Positions 8,710-20,857 of a DNA stretch of 64,000 nt are shown piece after piece. Each line of letters begins with the position of its first letter. The stretch's first letter is position 1. The notes beneath the pieces are model-generated. The model was not told where the DNA came from and searched no databases. It worked only from the letters and a program-made list of their open reading frames with translations. A program made the translations under genes and the position numbers. Source of the DNA: Verrucomicrobiia bacterium (lineage in GTDB: Bacteria; Verrucomicrobiota; Verrucomicrobiia; Limisphaerales; JADLHS01); the NCBI GenBank assembly GCA_026125285.1, contig JAHCLO010000007.1, positions 1 through 64,000 on the forward strand, given 5' to 3'.

Positions 8710-10122
8710 ATGAATAAACCCTCCCTCAAGTCTGCTCCGGTTTCGCGCGGCGGCCGTTTCGTCGGCCATCCGGCGGACGACGTTGCGCGCTTCTCTGAAT
8801 CCATCTCCTTTGACTGGCGGCTGTGGAAACACGACCTCCTCGGCTCAATGGCCCACGCCACCATGCTCCAGAAAATCGGCGTGCTCACCAAAGCCGAGGC
8901 CAAGGCCATCATCGCCGGGCTGGACAAGATCGGGAAGGAGATCAAGTCTGGCACGTTCAAGTGGAAGCCCGAACTCGAAGACGTTCACATGAACATCGAG
9001 TCCGCGCTCACCGAGCGCGTGCCCGCCGGCGCCAAACTCCACACCGCCCGCTCGCGCAATGACCAGGTCGCCCTCGACGTGCGCCTCTGGACGCGCGACG
9101 AAATCACTGCGTTGCTCGGCGAAATCGTCAGTTTGCAGCGTGCGCTCGTCGCCCTCGGCGAACACAATGCCGATGTCATCATCCCCGGCTACACGCACCT
9201 GCAACGCGCGCAGCCCGTCTATTTCGCGCATCATCTGCTCGCCTACGTCGAGATGCTCGAACGCGATTGCGAACGGCTCTGGGATTGTTACTCGCGCGTC
9301 AACGTCTGCCCGCTCGGCAGCGGCGCGATTGCGGGTTCAACCTTGAAACTGGATCGTGTGCTCGTCGCCAAACTGCTCGGCTTCGTGGACGCCGACGGCA
9401 AGGTTCAATTCACGCAAAACTCGATGGACGCCGTGAGCGACCGCGATTTCGCCATCGAATTCTGCGCCGCCGGCGCGGTGCTCGCCATGCACCTGTCGCG
9501 GCTCGCGGAGGACGTGATTCTCTGGGCCAGCGCGGAGTTCAACTTCATCAAAATCGCCGACGCCTACACCACCGGTTCGTCGCTCATGCCGCAGAAGAAA
9601 AATCCCGACGTGGCCGAGTTGACGCGCGGCAAGACCGGGCGCGTGTATGGTAATCTCATGTCCCTGCTCACGCTGCTCAAGGGCCTGCCCATGACCTACA
9701 ATCGCGATTTGCAGGAAGACAAGGAACGACTGTTCGACACCGCCGACACCGTGCGCGCCTGCGTGCGACTCATGTCCGCCATGCTGCAACACACCAGCGT
9801 GAACTCCTTCTCCTGCCTCGCCGCCGCGAGCGATCCCGCGTTGCTCGCGACCGACCTCGCCGATTACCTCGTGCAAAAAGGGATGCCGTTCCGCAAAGCC
9901 CATCACGTGGTGGGCGCAGTGGTGGCGTTGTGCGAAGGCTCGGGCAAACCGCTCAACAAACTCACCCTCGCCGACCTGCAATCCGTGGACAAAACCTTCG
10001 AGCGCGATGCGCTGGCGGTTTTCAACCTCGAAAAGGCGATGGCCAAACGCAATCTCCCCGGCGCGCCCGGCACAAAGGAAGTGGCGAGGCAGTTGGCAAG
10101 GTGGCGGAAGTTGTTGGGTTGA
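8710..10122 (+). CDS. argH: argininosuccinate lyase
   Basis: Catalyses the last step of arginine synthesis, splitting argininosuccinate into arginine and fumarate. The 470-residue protein has the fumarase/aspartase-superfamily motifs. HTARSRNDQVALDVRLW and PGYTHLQRAQPV form active-site loops. The signature GSSLMPQKKNPDVAEL carries the catalytic serine loop. The ATG at 8710 is preferred over an in-frame TTG three codons upstream. Its last 70 bases reappear, diverged, about 280 bases downstream (10329-10395). Confidence 0.95.
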   Translation: MNKPSLKSAPVSRGGRFVGHPADDVARFSESISFDWRLWKHDLLGSMAHATMLQKIGVLTKAEAKAIIAGLDKIGKEIKSGTFKWKPELEDVHMNIESALTERVPAGAKLHTARSRNDQVALDVRLWTRDEITALLGEIVSLQRALVALGEHNADVIIPGYTHLQRAQPVYFAHHLLAYVEMLERDCERLWDCYSRVNVCPLGSGAIAGSTLKLDRVLVAKLLGFVDADGKVQFTQNSMDAVSDRDFAIEFCAAGAVLAMHLSRLAEDVILWASAEFNFIKIADAYTTGSSLMPQKKNPDVAELTRGKTGRVYGNLMSLLTLLKGLPMTYNRDLQEDKERLFDTADTVRACVRLMSAMLQHTSVNSFSCLAAASDPALLATDLADYLVQKGMPFRKAHHVVGAVVALCEGSGKPLNKLTLADLQSVDKTFERDALAVFNLEKAMAKRNLPGAPGTKEVARQLARWRKLLG

Positions 10123-10184
10123 ACCACGGATGAACAGCAATCCGCAGATGACGCGGACTCGGGGGATTCATGCCCGCCCGGTTT

Positions 10185-10272
10185 AGCTCCGTAGGAGCGG
10201 AATCTTTGTAGAATCGCCACTGCCGAATCCCCAAGCCCCAGCGGGGCGGCATATTCCGCTCCTGACGGAGCT
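10185..10272. repeat. palindromic intergenic repeat (GAGCGG family)
   Basis: The ends AGCTCCGTAGGAGCGGAAT and ATTCCGCTCCTGACGGAGCT are inverted copies differing by one extra base. An inner CCCCAGCGGGG hairpin lies between them. This is a REP-like mobile palindrome inserted between argH and its duplicated tail. Confidence 0.75.
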
Positions 10273-10328
10273 CGGTTTTGTTTGGGTCACGTTTCTACAA
10301 ATATAACGCGCCGCTGGCGCTCAATCAG

Positions 10329-10395
10329 AATCTCCCCGCCGCGAAGGAAGTTGGCGAAACAGTTGGCGCGGTGGCAGAAGTTGTTGGGTGTGTGA
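10329..10395 (+). pseudogene. duplicated argH 3' tail
   Basis: This stretch aligns with the last 72 bases of argH (10051-10122). Both begin AATCTCCCCG and end GAAGTTGTTGGG, with GGCGA..CAGTTGGC..GGTGGC between. The copy has a small deletion after AATCTCCCC and one inserted T that shifts its frame, so it is non-coding debris. It is the simplest example in this window of a housekeeping gene followed by a second copy of its own end. Confidence 0.75.
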
Positions 10396-10497
10396 AAAGC
10401 GGTGGAGGGCCACCGCACTTCAAGACGCTGCGCGTTCGCCGGGCCGCTCTCGAACCGCGCGTCAGCGTCTTGGACTGCGCCAGCCCTCTGGCGCTTT
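10395..10497. repeat. long fold-back repeat (GGTGGAGGGCCACC / GCGTCTTG family)
   Basis: The left part, GCGGTGGAGGGCCACCGCA then AAGACGCT, is mirrored on the right by AGCGTCTTGGACTGCG and CCAGCCCTCTGGCGCTTT, so the unit can fold back on itself. The rest of the 10123-10663 gap contains no recognisable gene. Confidence 0.6.
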
Positions 10498-10663
10498 GGT
10501 ATCGCGCGACTGTGATGTAACGAGTTCAGCAGCAGTCGCAGTGAAACCGAAATTTTGTTCCCTCACCAAAAACCTGCTTGATCCTCGGCCCATCAACCGG
10601 CAATCGAACGGCTTCTCTTCGAGTTCGGCGTGCGCGTTTCGATCACCATGTGCCGTCCAGCGT

Positions 10664-11416
10664 TCAGGTGATCTCAATTCCAACCGGACAGTGGTCGCTG
10701 CCCATAATCTCGGGGCGGATGAAGGCGCGCTTCAAGCGCGGGCGCAAGGCGGCACTGACGAGGAAATAATCAATGCGCCAGCCAATGTTCCGCGCCCGGA
10801 CCCCCGGCATCTGGCTCCACCAGGTGTAGTGCCCGCCGCGTTGCTCAAATTCCCGAAAGGTGTCGAGGAATCCCGCCTTCACCAGGGCGTCGAATCCGGC
10901 GCGTTCTTCGGGGGTGAAGCCATGGTTGCCCACATTGGCTTTGGGATTCGCCAGGTCCAGTTCCGTGTGCGCGACGTTCAGGTCGCCGCAGAAAATCACC
11001 GGCTTCCGGCGTTCGAGTTTCTTCAGGTAGCGCAGGAAGACGCGATCCCATTGCTGGCGATAATCCAGCCGCGTGAGTTCGCGCTGCGAATTCGGCACGT
11101 AAACATTCACGAGAAAGAACTCGGCGAACTCGGCGGTCAGCACGCGGCCCTCCTGGTCGTGTTCGGTAAGACCAATGCCTTGGGTGACACTCAACGGGCG
11201 CACCTTGGTGAAGATCGCCGTGCCGGCGTAGCCCTTCTTCCGCGCCACGTTCCAGTAGGTCGTGTAACGGGCCGGCCACAACTGCTCGACATCATCCGGA
11301 CTGCATCTGGTTTCCTGGAGGCAAAGCACTGCGGGGTTCTCGGCATCGAGAAACTCCAGAAAGTTCTTTCGCAACACGGCGCGCAAGCCATTGACGTTCC
11401 AGGAAACAAATTTCAC
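10664..11416 (-). CDS. xth: exodeoxyribonuclease III
   Basis: An AP endonuclease/3'-5' exonuclease of base-excision repair. The 250 residues from the GTG start (VKFVSWNVNGLRAV) contain the ExoIII/APE motifs in order. These are WNVNG, LCLQETR (metal-binding Glu), NVYVPNSQ, FCGDLNVAH (catalytic Asp/Asn), WRIDYFLVS and GSDHCPVGIE (catalytic His). A longer frame to 11461 exists, but family members start at this WNVNG strand, so the GTG is preferred. Confidence 0.93.
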   Translation of the reverse strand: MKFVSWNVNGLRAVLRKNFLEFLDAENPAVLCLQETRCSPDDVEQLWPARYTTYWNVARKKGYAGTAIFTKVRPLSVTQGIGLTEHDQEGRVLTAEFAEFFLVNVYVPNSQRELTRLDYRQQWDRVFLRYLKKLERRKPVIFCGDLNVAHTELDLANPKANVGNHGFTPEERAGFDALVKAGFLDTFREFEQRGGHYTWWSQMPGVRARNIGWRIDYFLVSAALRPRLKRAFIRPEIMGSDHCPVGIEIT

Positions 11417-11576
11417 GGCGCGGAGATTATCCAACCCGGCCGGCAACGCCAGCCCCGTCAACGAGAGCGGGGTTCATAATGCGTCATTCGTATTCCGATC
11501 GCGCGCCCGCCGGGAATGGGGAAAACTGCGGGCTTGCCGAATCGCACCTCAAAGGCCATGTAATGCCGGTCAACGC

Positions 11577-12305
11577 ATGAACCGTTACTCCAGCTTGTTT
11601 ACACTGATGGTCCTGGTCTGGGGACCGTTGCCTTGGACCGCTCGGAGTAGCGAGCCGGAACCGTTGCCTGCGGTCGAGACGGTCCTGCAATGGGTGCTGG
11701 CCCGGGCAGGGCAGGAGAGCGAACCGGATCGCGAATTCAATCAAGCTTACCGTTACACTCACACGCGCGTCACTGAACAGCGCGACGGAAACGGTGGATT
11801 GAAGAAGCGCGAAGAAAAGACCAGCATCCGGCATCCCGGGCTTGAGGTTGGTCCGACGAACTCAAGCACTCGCGGTCGGGCCTACGAGAAGCGTGATTTT
11901 CCGCCCAGCGAAGAATTGGTGAAGCGGTTTGATTTCACGCTGTCCGGCCGGGAAGTGGTCAATGGACGGACGGCGTTGGTGCTGGATTTCAAACCCGCCA
12001 ATTCGCAGCCGGCGGCGCAGAATCTCCAGGAGCGGTTCATCAATCGAATCGCCGGGCAGGTGTGGGTGGACGAAACGGACCATGTCCTCGCCAAAGCCAA
12101 GCTGCGGCTCACGGAGAAGGTCAACGTCTTCGGCGGCCTGGTCGGCAACGTGACCCGCCTGGAGATTGCCTTCGATCGCGAGCGGACGGTCGAGGGGTTC
12201 TGGTTCACGCGGCGGTCGAATTGGCACCTGGCCGGACGCGAACTCTTCAGCCAGCGCACCATTGACTTTCAGGAGCACAAGACTGACGTGCAGAAGGTGG
12301 AATGA
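11577..12305 (+). CDS. exported protein resembling outer-membrane lipoprotein-sorting (LolA/LolB-like) proteins
   Basis: A 242-residue protein with an N-terminal signal sequence (MNRYSSLFTLMVLVWGPLPW, likely cleaved near residue 24). The mature part has a repeated beta pattern, including LTLSGREVVNGRTALVLDF-like strands and GQVWVDETDHVLAKAKLRL. This resembles the antiparallel half-barrel of periplasmic lipoprotein-carrier proteins. No lipobox is seen, so it would be soluble periplasmic or surface-associated. The ATG at 11577 begins the signal peptide; in-frame upstream sequence looks non-coding. The family assignment is tentative. Confidence 0.6.
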   Translation: MNRYSSLFTLMVLVWGPLPWTARSSEPEPLPAVETVLQWVLARAGQESEPDREFNQAYRYTHTRVTEQRDGNGGLKKREEKTSIRHPGLEVGPTNSSTRGRAYEKRDFPPSEELVKRFDFTLSGREVVNGRTALVLDFKPANSQPAAQNLQERFINRIAGQVWVDETDHVLAKAKLRLTEKVNVFGGLVGNVTRLEIAFDRERTVEGFWFTRRSNWHLAGRELFSQRTIDFQEHKTDVQKVE

Positions 12306-14918
<2,613 letters not shown>

Positions 14919-14942
14919 CCGCGGCCCTCTGCTGAAAGATCA

Positions 14943-14975
14943 CGACCCGCGGGCTTCACCTGCGGGTCGCTTTTT
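14943..14975 (+). terminator. rho-independent terminator of katG
   Basis: An 11-base-pair GC-rich stem (CGACCCGCGGG / CCTGCGGGTCG, one G-U pair) with a 5-base loop is followed by CTTTTT, starting 24 bases after the katG stop. The remainder up to 15239 shows no gene. Confidence 0.9.
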
Positions 14976-15239
14976 CTACGTCAGGTTCAAGTTCGTCGCG
15001 ACTTGGCCGCATTCAACTGCTGCCGCGCCGGCTTCTCCAACGTGCCCAACCGCTGGGCCAGAGTTCAGCAGTCGTCCGATCAAAGCATGCGTGAAGCTCG
15101 TCAATGACGCCGCGGAGGCCTCCGTTTTTGGGCAAAAGCCGGATGCGGTCACAAAACGACGCTTTCAATGCCGTCGAATACCGCCTCATCAAAATCTGTT
15201 CCGAGGTCGAGGTTGGCGCTATAGTCCGCTCGCCCAACT

Positions 15240-16646
15240 ATGAACCGTCAAAGCGTCAACGTGTTTTACTGGCTCACTCGCGCGCTGTTGCGCGCCGCCC
15301 TGGGGGCGTACTTCACCCGCATGGAACGCTTCCACGCGGAGCGCGTGCCGGCGACGGGGCCGGTGCTGTTTGTCTCGAACCACCCCAACTCGCTCACGGA
15401 TGCCTTCGTCATCGCGGCCTCGGTGCGGCGCAAGGTCCATTTCGTCGGCACGGTGCAGTTGTTTCGTTTGCCGCTGATGCGCTGGCTACTGTCGCGCTGC
15501 GGGGTGATCGCCATCAATCGCGTGGCGGATGATCCGCGCGCGATGCGCACGGTGCGGGACACTTTTGAGGCCTGTTATCAAGTGCTCGAACCCGGCGGGG
15601 CTATTGCCATTTTCCCCGAGGGCATCACGCACGATGATCCACAATTGAAAACGGTGAAAACCGGCGCGGCCCGGATGGCAGTGGAACTGAACGAACGGCA
15701 CGGCGGCAGATCGGGTCTGCAGATTGTGCCAGTGGGACTGACGTTCGCGGCCAAGGAACATTATCGCAGCGAAGTGCTCGTGAACTTCGGCGCGCCCATT
15801 GGCGTGAACGAGTTTCTCAGCGGTGTGGCCAACAGCCGCCCGGAGCGGATTCGCGCCCTCAACGCTGAAATCGAACGCCGGATTCAAGAGTTGATCCTCC
15901 ATCTGCCTCAACTCGAACGGGCGCGCGTGGTGAGCGCCGTCAAGCGGCTGTATCTCGACCGCCTATATTCTGGCAATCGCGTGATTCATGAACCGGTGAA
16001 GCCGCGCGCGGAGGAATTGTTGCTCACCCAGGCGATCGCGCAGGCGGTGGATTACATTTACGCGCATCAACCCAACCAGGCCGAGGTTTTTGTGCGCAAA
16101 CTTGATCTTTACGAGCGCTGGCTGCAACGGCTCGGGCTGGCGGATGAATCCGTGGCGCAACTTTCGGAAACGCGCCGCCTCGCGAAGTTGGGTCTCGTAT
16201 GGACGATAGTGGGCTTGGTGGCCGCGCCGGTGGCGGCGTACGGTTGGTTGCATCGCTGGCTGCCGTGGCGCGTGGTGTGCGCGATCATCCGGCAGCAGAC
16301 GCAGCAGGCGAAGAATCAAACACGCGTTTCCACCACGGCCATGGTAGGCGGGTTGTTTTGCTTCACGGCCTGCTATCTCGTTTACGTCGCGCTTTTCCAC
16401 GGGTGGATTGGCGGGCTGTGGACGGTGTGGTACGCGCTGTCGTTGCCGGTGTCAGGTTTGGTGGCGCATTACTACGCGCTAGGCTGGCGGCAGTTTATGA
16501 CCGGGACGCGCACCGCGGCGTTGCTCTTGCGCGGCCCGTTCGCGGCGCGGCGACTATTGGCCCGTCGCAAGGCCTTGATCGCGGAGATTGAAGCCGCCCG
16601 CTGGCAGGTGCCCGCCGAAGCGCTGGCGCCACAGCCCAAAGTGTGA
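15240..16646 (+). CDS. PlsC-type glycerolipid acyltransferase, membrane-bound
   Basis: A 468-residue protein whose first 220 residues are an acyltransferase domain. The catalytic histidine and aspartate are in SNHPNSLTD, spaced H-x5-D as in some fungal and bacterial GPAT-like enzymes rather than the usual H-x4-D. The substrate-binding block is IFPEGITHDDP. Two hydrophobic segments at about residues 318-340 and 372-405 (VGLVAAPVAAYGWL and FCFTACYLVYVALF) anchor the C-terminal part in the membrane. It probably acylates a glycerol-phosphate backbone in phospholipid synthesis. The exact substrate is not determinable. Confidence 0.85.
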   Translation: MNRQSVNVFYWLTRALLRAALGAYFTRMERFHAERVPATGPVLFVSNHPNSLTDAFVIAASVRRKVHFVGTVQLFRLPLMRWLLSRCGVIAINRVADDPRAMRTVRDTFEACYQVLEPGGAIAIFPEGITHDDPQLKTVKTGAARMAVELNERHGGRSGLQIVPVGLTFAAKEHYRSEVLVNFGAPIGVNEFLSGVANSRPERIRALNAEIERRIQELILHLPQLERARVVSAVKRLYLDRLYSGNRVIHEPVKPRAEELLLTQAIAQAVDYIYAHQPNQAEVFVRKLDLYERWLQRLGLADESVAQLSETRRLAKLGLVWTIVGLVAAPVAAYGWLHRWLPWRVVCAIIRQQTQQAKNQTRVSTTAMVGGLFCFTACYLVYVALFHGWIGGLWTVWYALSLPVSGLVAHYYALGWRQFMTGTRTAALLLRGPFAARRLLARRKALIAEIEAARWQVPAEALAPQPKV

Positions 16647-16689
16647 GCCTTGCGTTCACCGAGCGTGAGGCGAGATGGATGTCGGTAAC

Positions 16690-16707
16690 GCCGACTTTCC
16701 AGTCGGC
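16690..16707. repeat. small palindromic REP-like hairpin
   Basis: GCCGACT, TTCC loop, AGTCGGC. It lies in the 228-base space between the acyltransferase and the MORN gene; nothing else is recognisable there. Confidence 0.5.
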
Positions 16708-16874
16708 ACAGGGAGATCGGAAAACTGGCTTCACGCGCTTGCGCTCCATGGGTCGTGAGCAAGTACGAAAGCAACAGGAAACTTCCCAAGAACCGGCCTC
16801 TCCCCATTCCCTCTTCCCTCTTCCGCCCAATAGACACTCCAAGCCAAGATTTCAGCGGCGATTTTATCTGTCCT

Positions 16875-17549
16875 TCAGGTTAGCGCTTTCCTTAGATCAA
16901 ACACTGCAACTGTCTTTCGACGGCGAAATATCCCGGGCTTTATCGTGATCACTCCGTTTTCCATCATGGCCGGGTTCGCAGAGCCATCGGCACCGAAAAA
17001 CTTTCCTTTCGCATCGGCTGCTCCGAACCATTTTCCCTCAAACCTTGAGCCGTCGCTCAATTCGAGTTTGACCTTGCCTTTGGGAAGACCGTTGGCGAAA
17101 CGTCCTTCGATCTTTTCCCCGCTTTTGAAAGTCAGGACGCCTTCCCCCCACATCACACCGTTGGCAAACCGCCCGGCATAGAACCACTTTCCCGGTCGCG
17201 TCAGCGTGCCTTGCCCGCGCCACTTGCCAAATGACCATCGGCCTTCGTAGCGCAAACCATCAGTATGTGTGGCGGTTCCAATTCCGTGCCGCCAAAAGAG
17301 AAACTTGCGGCCCGTGTAAGTCTTGATCCTTCCCTGCGCGACCAGCGGGCGTGCTGCGATGGCAGCTTCGATCTCCTTCAACTCCCTCTGCGATATGCCG
17401 CTGGAGCGCTGGTTAAACCCAGTCTGGCTGTTCAGTGGTCTCTCCAGCAAGGCCGCGCGTTCGCGTTCGATGCGTCGCATCTCCTGAACTCGGGGATAAG
17501 GCGATGCCGGGTTTCCCACCAAAAAGTCTTCCCATTCGCGATCATTCAT
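16875..17549 (-). CDS. MORN-repeat protein
   Basis: A 224-residue protein. The start at MNDREWEDFL is chosen because an AGAAAGG ribosome-binding site sits just upstream. After a charged helical region (to about residue 85) there are several consecutive MORN-type repeats: GLRYEGRWSFGKWRGQGTL, WFYAGRFANGVMWGEG, KIEGRFANGLPKG and SRFEGKWFGAADAKG. MORN repeats form extended beta hairpins that bind proteins or lipids. There is no signal peptide, so it is likely cytoplasmic. The 275 bases between it and the next gene hold nothing recognisable. Confidence 0.75.
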   Translation of the reverse strand: MNDREWEDFLVGNPASPYPRVQEMRRIERERAALLERPLNSQTGFNQRSSGISQRELKEIEAAIAARPLVAQGRIKTYTGRKFLFWRHGIGTATHTDGLRYEGRWSFGKWRGQGTLTRPGKWFYAGRFANGVMWGEGVLTFKSGEKIEGRFANGLPKGKVKLELSDGSRFEGKWFGAADAKGKFFGADGSANPAMMENGVITIKPGIFRRRKTVAVFDLRKALT

Positions 17550-17824
17550 AATGAACCTTTCTCTTTGCAGCGACTTCGCCGTCTGTCTTGCGATCGGTGC
17601 TGTTGGACAGCAGCGACTCAGCGATTCTGGACATTGGGCATCCATCAACTTGGCCATTCAAGATTGCCCATGAACTGCGCGTGGGTGACATGCCGGTCAT
17701 TGAAGCAGAACCGCCATCGGGGAGTGCTTCATGCAACTCCCAGCAATTGCCGTGGTGATCGCGGGCTACTCTTGAACCCGCACATTGCATGCACCGTCTC
17801 ATCGGAAGCTGATCCAGCCCACGT

Positions 17825-20356
17825 TTACTGCTGCAGGGTCCGATAGTAACCAGATGCCACAGGCGGATCCATATCATGGAACTGCCCGGTTCCGTCTGGC
17901 GCAATCACGATCTGGTTGACATTCGTCCAAGGCCCCGTGACAGAAACCGCTCGCTGAACCAGCTGAGTTGTTCCAGCCAAACCCGAGAGGTTGAGATTCA
18001 CGTTACCGGGGGCGAACGCTGGTGGCTGGAGCAGGACGGGAGGGGGAGGTTCAAGCAGCACGAGGCCGCCGCGCACTTGGTTGTCAAACAGCAACCAACT
18101 ACCGCCAGCCAAGAGCTTCCCACCACCGGCATCAGCCAAAACAGGAATGCTTGGCGGCCCGCTCCCGGGAACAACGCTTGGCACCGTGAGCGACTGGTCA
18201 AGACTGCCATCGGTGTTAAGACGAGCGAAGTATCTGCGGGCTGTGCCCGAGAAGGCTGTAAAGGGCCCGGCTGCAACGACTCTGCCGTCCATCTGAATGT
18301 GAATGGACTCAACCGTGTTGTTGAAACCGCTGCCCACCGTGAAATTCGTATCGAGTGAACCGTCTGGATTCAAACGAGCGATGCGATTTCGACCCGCGCC
18401 GTTGAATGTTGTAAATCGGCCGCCAACAAGAATCTTGCCATCACCCAGAAGCACCAGTGCTTCAACTTCGTTGTTGAAGCCGCTGCCCGGGTCAAAAGAG
18501 GTGTCCAGTGTCCCGTCTGAATTGAGCCGTGCGATCCGATTGCGTCCCGTACCACCAACGGCTGTAAAGTCTCCGCCGATGATGATCTTTCCATCCGCCT
18601 GCAGGACCATCTCGTTTGCTGACGCTCCGCCTGTGAAGTTTGTGTCGAGTGAGGCGTCAGCGTTATAGCGATAAATGCCATCGAGGTCACTGCGTCGAGT
18701 TGAGACCAGTAGTTTTCCGTCGGGTTGTAGCAAAAGTGAAATGACATCCCAATGAGGATTGAAGGGCAAGGGCAAGTCGTAGTTGGTTTCAACGGTGCCG
18801 GTAGGCCCTAACCTCTTGATGAATCCCCAACCACCAGCGTAAGCGGAATAGCGACCGCCAACAATAACCTTGCCATCGGACTGAACTGCTGTCGCGGTGA
18901 CTACACTTGGACTGGAAGAATTCTGCAAGCTTTCGGTAAAGCCGCCGCCAGCCACGAAATGCGTGTCAACCGTACCATCAGCATTCAGCATTACGATGTT
19001 CGTCCTGTTGATTCCAGCGACGTGATTGAACAGCCCGCCCACGAGCAGCTTTCCGTCTCCAGCGGCTGACACAGAATAAACTTCTCCGGGTATTCGGATT
19101 TTCGATTCGAGGAAAGGAAAGTCAATTGAACCGTCACTCGTCATGCGAACCACGCCATTGACTGGAGTGTCCGCATAGGAAAGGAATCTCCCGGCAACTA
19201 AAAACTTCCCGTCCGGCTGAACTGCCACCGCGTGAGCCGGGCCGTACGGTGGGAAGCCGCTGCCCGCATTAAAGACTGAATCTAGAGTCCCGCTCGGATT
19301 TAACAAAGCAATCCCCACTCGTCCACCATCGCCCTGACCTTCCCCTACTAATAAAACTTGACCGTTGGGAAGGATCTCCATGTCTTCTACAGCGTAGAAG
19401 TCAAAAATGTCATCAGTGTCAGGATTGAAGGTGACATCGAGCGACGCATCGGTTTTCAACCTAGCCACTCCAGAGCGAATCTCGCTCCCGTATCCGGAGA
19501 AGCGGCCAACGGCAATGATTTTACCGTCTTCCTGCACCACCAGATCCCGCACCTCACCCGAACTCCCGAATCCGAAGGTGGGAGGAGCGAAGGTAACATC
19601 GAGGGTGCCGTTTGTGCTCAGACGGTAGATTCCGTCACGCGTTGTACCTCGATATGCGTTGTAGGTTGTTCCAACGACAATCTTTCCGTCGCTTTGCACA
19701 GCCAAGGAGAAAACCCGACCCTGTGGGTTCTTGCCCGATATGCTGTTTGGGTCAAAATCCGTCTCCAGAGTTCCGTCCTCATTCAGGCGAGCCACGCGAG
19801 AGCGGACGTTTCCGTCGAAGGAATTAAAATCTCCTCCTACAAAGATCGTTCCGTTGGTCTGGACCAATACAACCCGAACGGTGTCGTCGAAGCCGAAACC
19901 TGGATCAAACCCCAAGTCGAGGCTTCCATCGGAGTTCAGACGAGCAATGTGGCTGCGGCTCAATCCTCCCACGTGTGTGAACTCACCACCGATGACCAGC
20001 TTGCCATCCGATTGCAGGGCCAACGTAAGAACTGCGCCGTCCTGAACGGATGCAGGCAGCCATTTCGTGTCCAATGTGCCATCGGCGTTAAAACGGGCAA
20101 GATTGAGTCGGGTGGAGGCTTGGCTGACGGTGAAGTCTCCTCCCAAATAGAATTTCCCATCGGGAGACAGGACCATTGCGTAGGCGGTGCCTGCAGTCTC
20201 AATCACTCCTCCGAACGGACTACTTCTGATGCAAGTTCTTTCGCACCCGGGCGAGAAGTTACTTTGAGGTGACAACACTTCTGCATGCGTGCCCGTCATA
20301 AGCAAGATTGAGAGTAACGCTACTGGTTGACGAAAAGCTCTTTGTCTTTGGTGCAT
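17825..20356 (-). CDS. exported delta-60 repeat beta-propeller-like protein
   Basis: An 843-residue protein with a signal peptide (hydrophobic PVALLSILLMTG, cleavage after HA near residue 25). It then has about a dozen repeats of the delta-60 type. Each reads roughly ARLNSDGTLDTSFDPGSGF, a short variable part, then LQSDGKILVGGRF. Such arrays are typical of large exported verrucomicrobial and planctomycetal proteins. The C-terminal 70 residues (LNLSGLAGTTQLVQRA to SGYYRTLQQ) look like an Ig-like end domain. The start at 20356 fits the signal peptide. The function is unknown; it is probably surface-exposed. Confidence 0.85.
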   Translation of the reverse strand: MHQRQRAFRQPVALLSILLMTGTHAEVLSPQSNFSPGCERTCIRSSPFGGVIETAGTAYAMVLSPDGKFYLGGDFTVSQASTRLNLARFNADGTLDTKWLPASVQDGAVLTLALQSDGKLVIGGEFTHVGGLSRSHIARLNSDGSLDLGFDPGFGFDDTVRVVLVQTNGTIFVGGDFNSFDGNVRSRVARLNEDGTLETDFDPNSISGKNPQGRVFSLAVQSDGKIVVGTTYNAYRGTTRDGIYRLSTNGTLDVTFAPPTFGFGSSGEVRDLVVQEDGKIIAVGRFSGYGSEIRSGVARLKTDASLDVTFNPDTDDIFDFYAVEDMEILPNGQVLLVGEGQGDGGRVGIALLNPSGTLDSVFNAGSGFPPYGPAHAVAVQPDGKFLVAGRFLSYADTPVNGVVRMTSDGSIDFPFLESKIRIPGEVYSVSAAGDGKLLVGGLFNHVAGINRTNIVMLNADGTVDTHFVAGGGFTESLQNSSSPSVVTATAVQSDGKVIVGGRYSAYAGGWGFIKRLGPTGTVETNYDLPLPFNPHWDVISLLLQPDGKLLVSTRRSDLDGIYRYNADASLDTNFTGGASANEMVLQADGKIIIGGDFTAVGGTGRNRIARLNSDGTLDTSFDPGSGFNNEVEALVLLGDGKILVGGRFTTFNGAGRNRIARLNPDGSLDTNFTVGSGFNNTVESIHIQMDGRVVAAGPFTAFSGTARRYFARLNTDGSLDQSLTVPSVVPGSGPPSIPVLADAGGGKLLAGGSWLLFDNQVRGGLVLLEPPPPVLLQPPAFAPGNVNLNLSGLAGTTQLVQRAVSVTGPWTNVNQIVIAPDGTGQFHDMDPPVASGYYRTLQQ

Positions 20357-20623
20357 AATCAATCTTTTGTTGCGTGCCCCGCCGCTCGCCAAACTGAACG
20401 CCAGTTTGGGTGGGCAAGCGGAGCCACAAAATGCTTGTTGATATGAGTCAGCGTTCACTGGGCGTCATAGGAAGATCACATGCAGACGACATGGCTGTGA
20501 ATAGCACTTGCGTGCTATGCCAAGGATTGACGCGGAAACAGCGTCCTGGGGAGTTTCCCTGATTCCAGAATCACGCCTCGGTGGCCAGGAACCGTGTAGC
20601 GCAAAATGTCTTTCCGCAGTATC

Positions 20624-20640
20624 GCGGATTGGCAATCCGC
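20624..20640. repeat. short palindrome (GCGGATTG family)
   Basis: GCGGATTG-G-CAATCCGC, in the 501-base gap 20357-20857. Together with the neighbouring GGTAGGG element it makes this gap a cluster of REP-like repeats. No gene is seen in it. Confidence 0.5.
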
Positions 20641-20753
20641 CGGCGGGCCGGGGGGCTGCCAGCCTGCGCTACGGAGGCCGGTTCAAGGAAAGAATGTGCC
20701 TTGCGGACGGTAGCACCGCGACAAAGATGTTTCGTTACTTCGCACAGAGCGCA

Positions 20754-20830
20754 GGTAGGGGGCGTCACTCCGCGCGCAGTTCGGAAGCCCGTCTGCACGT
20801 GGCGGCGCGCACGGAGTGACGCGCCCTACC
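20754..20830. repeat. GGTAGGG-ended palindromic element
   Basis: The left end GGTAGGGGGCGTCACTCCG and right end CGGAGTGACGCGCCCTACC are inverted copies. The same family, with related GGTAGGGC ends, is found inside the trpE reading frame at 51585-51660. Confidence 0.75.
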
Positions 20831-20857
20831 ATGCTTCGGAATCTGTTTGTCCCATTA

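Noticed and set aside
10185-10497. A CRISPR-like array after argH
   Set aside because: The repeats are inverted single palindromes of different families, not regularly spaced direct repeats with unique spacers.
17265-17846. A 193-codon plus-strand frame spanning the MORN gene and the following gap
   Set aside because: Antisense to the MORN repeats, Cys/Arg-rich, no ribosome-binding site; noise.
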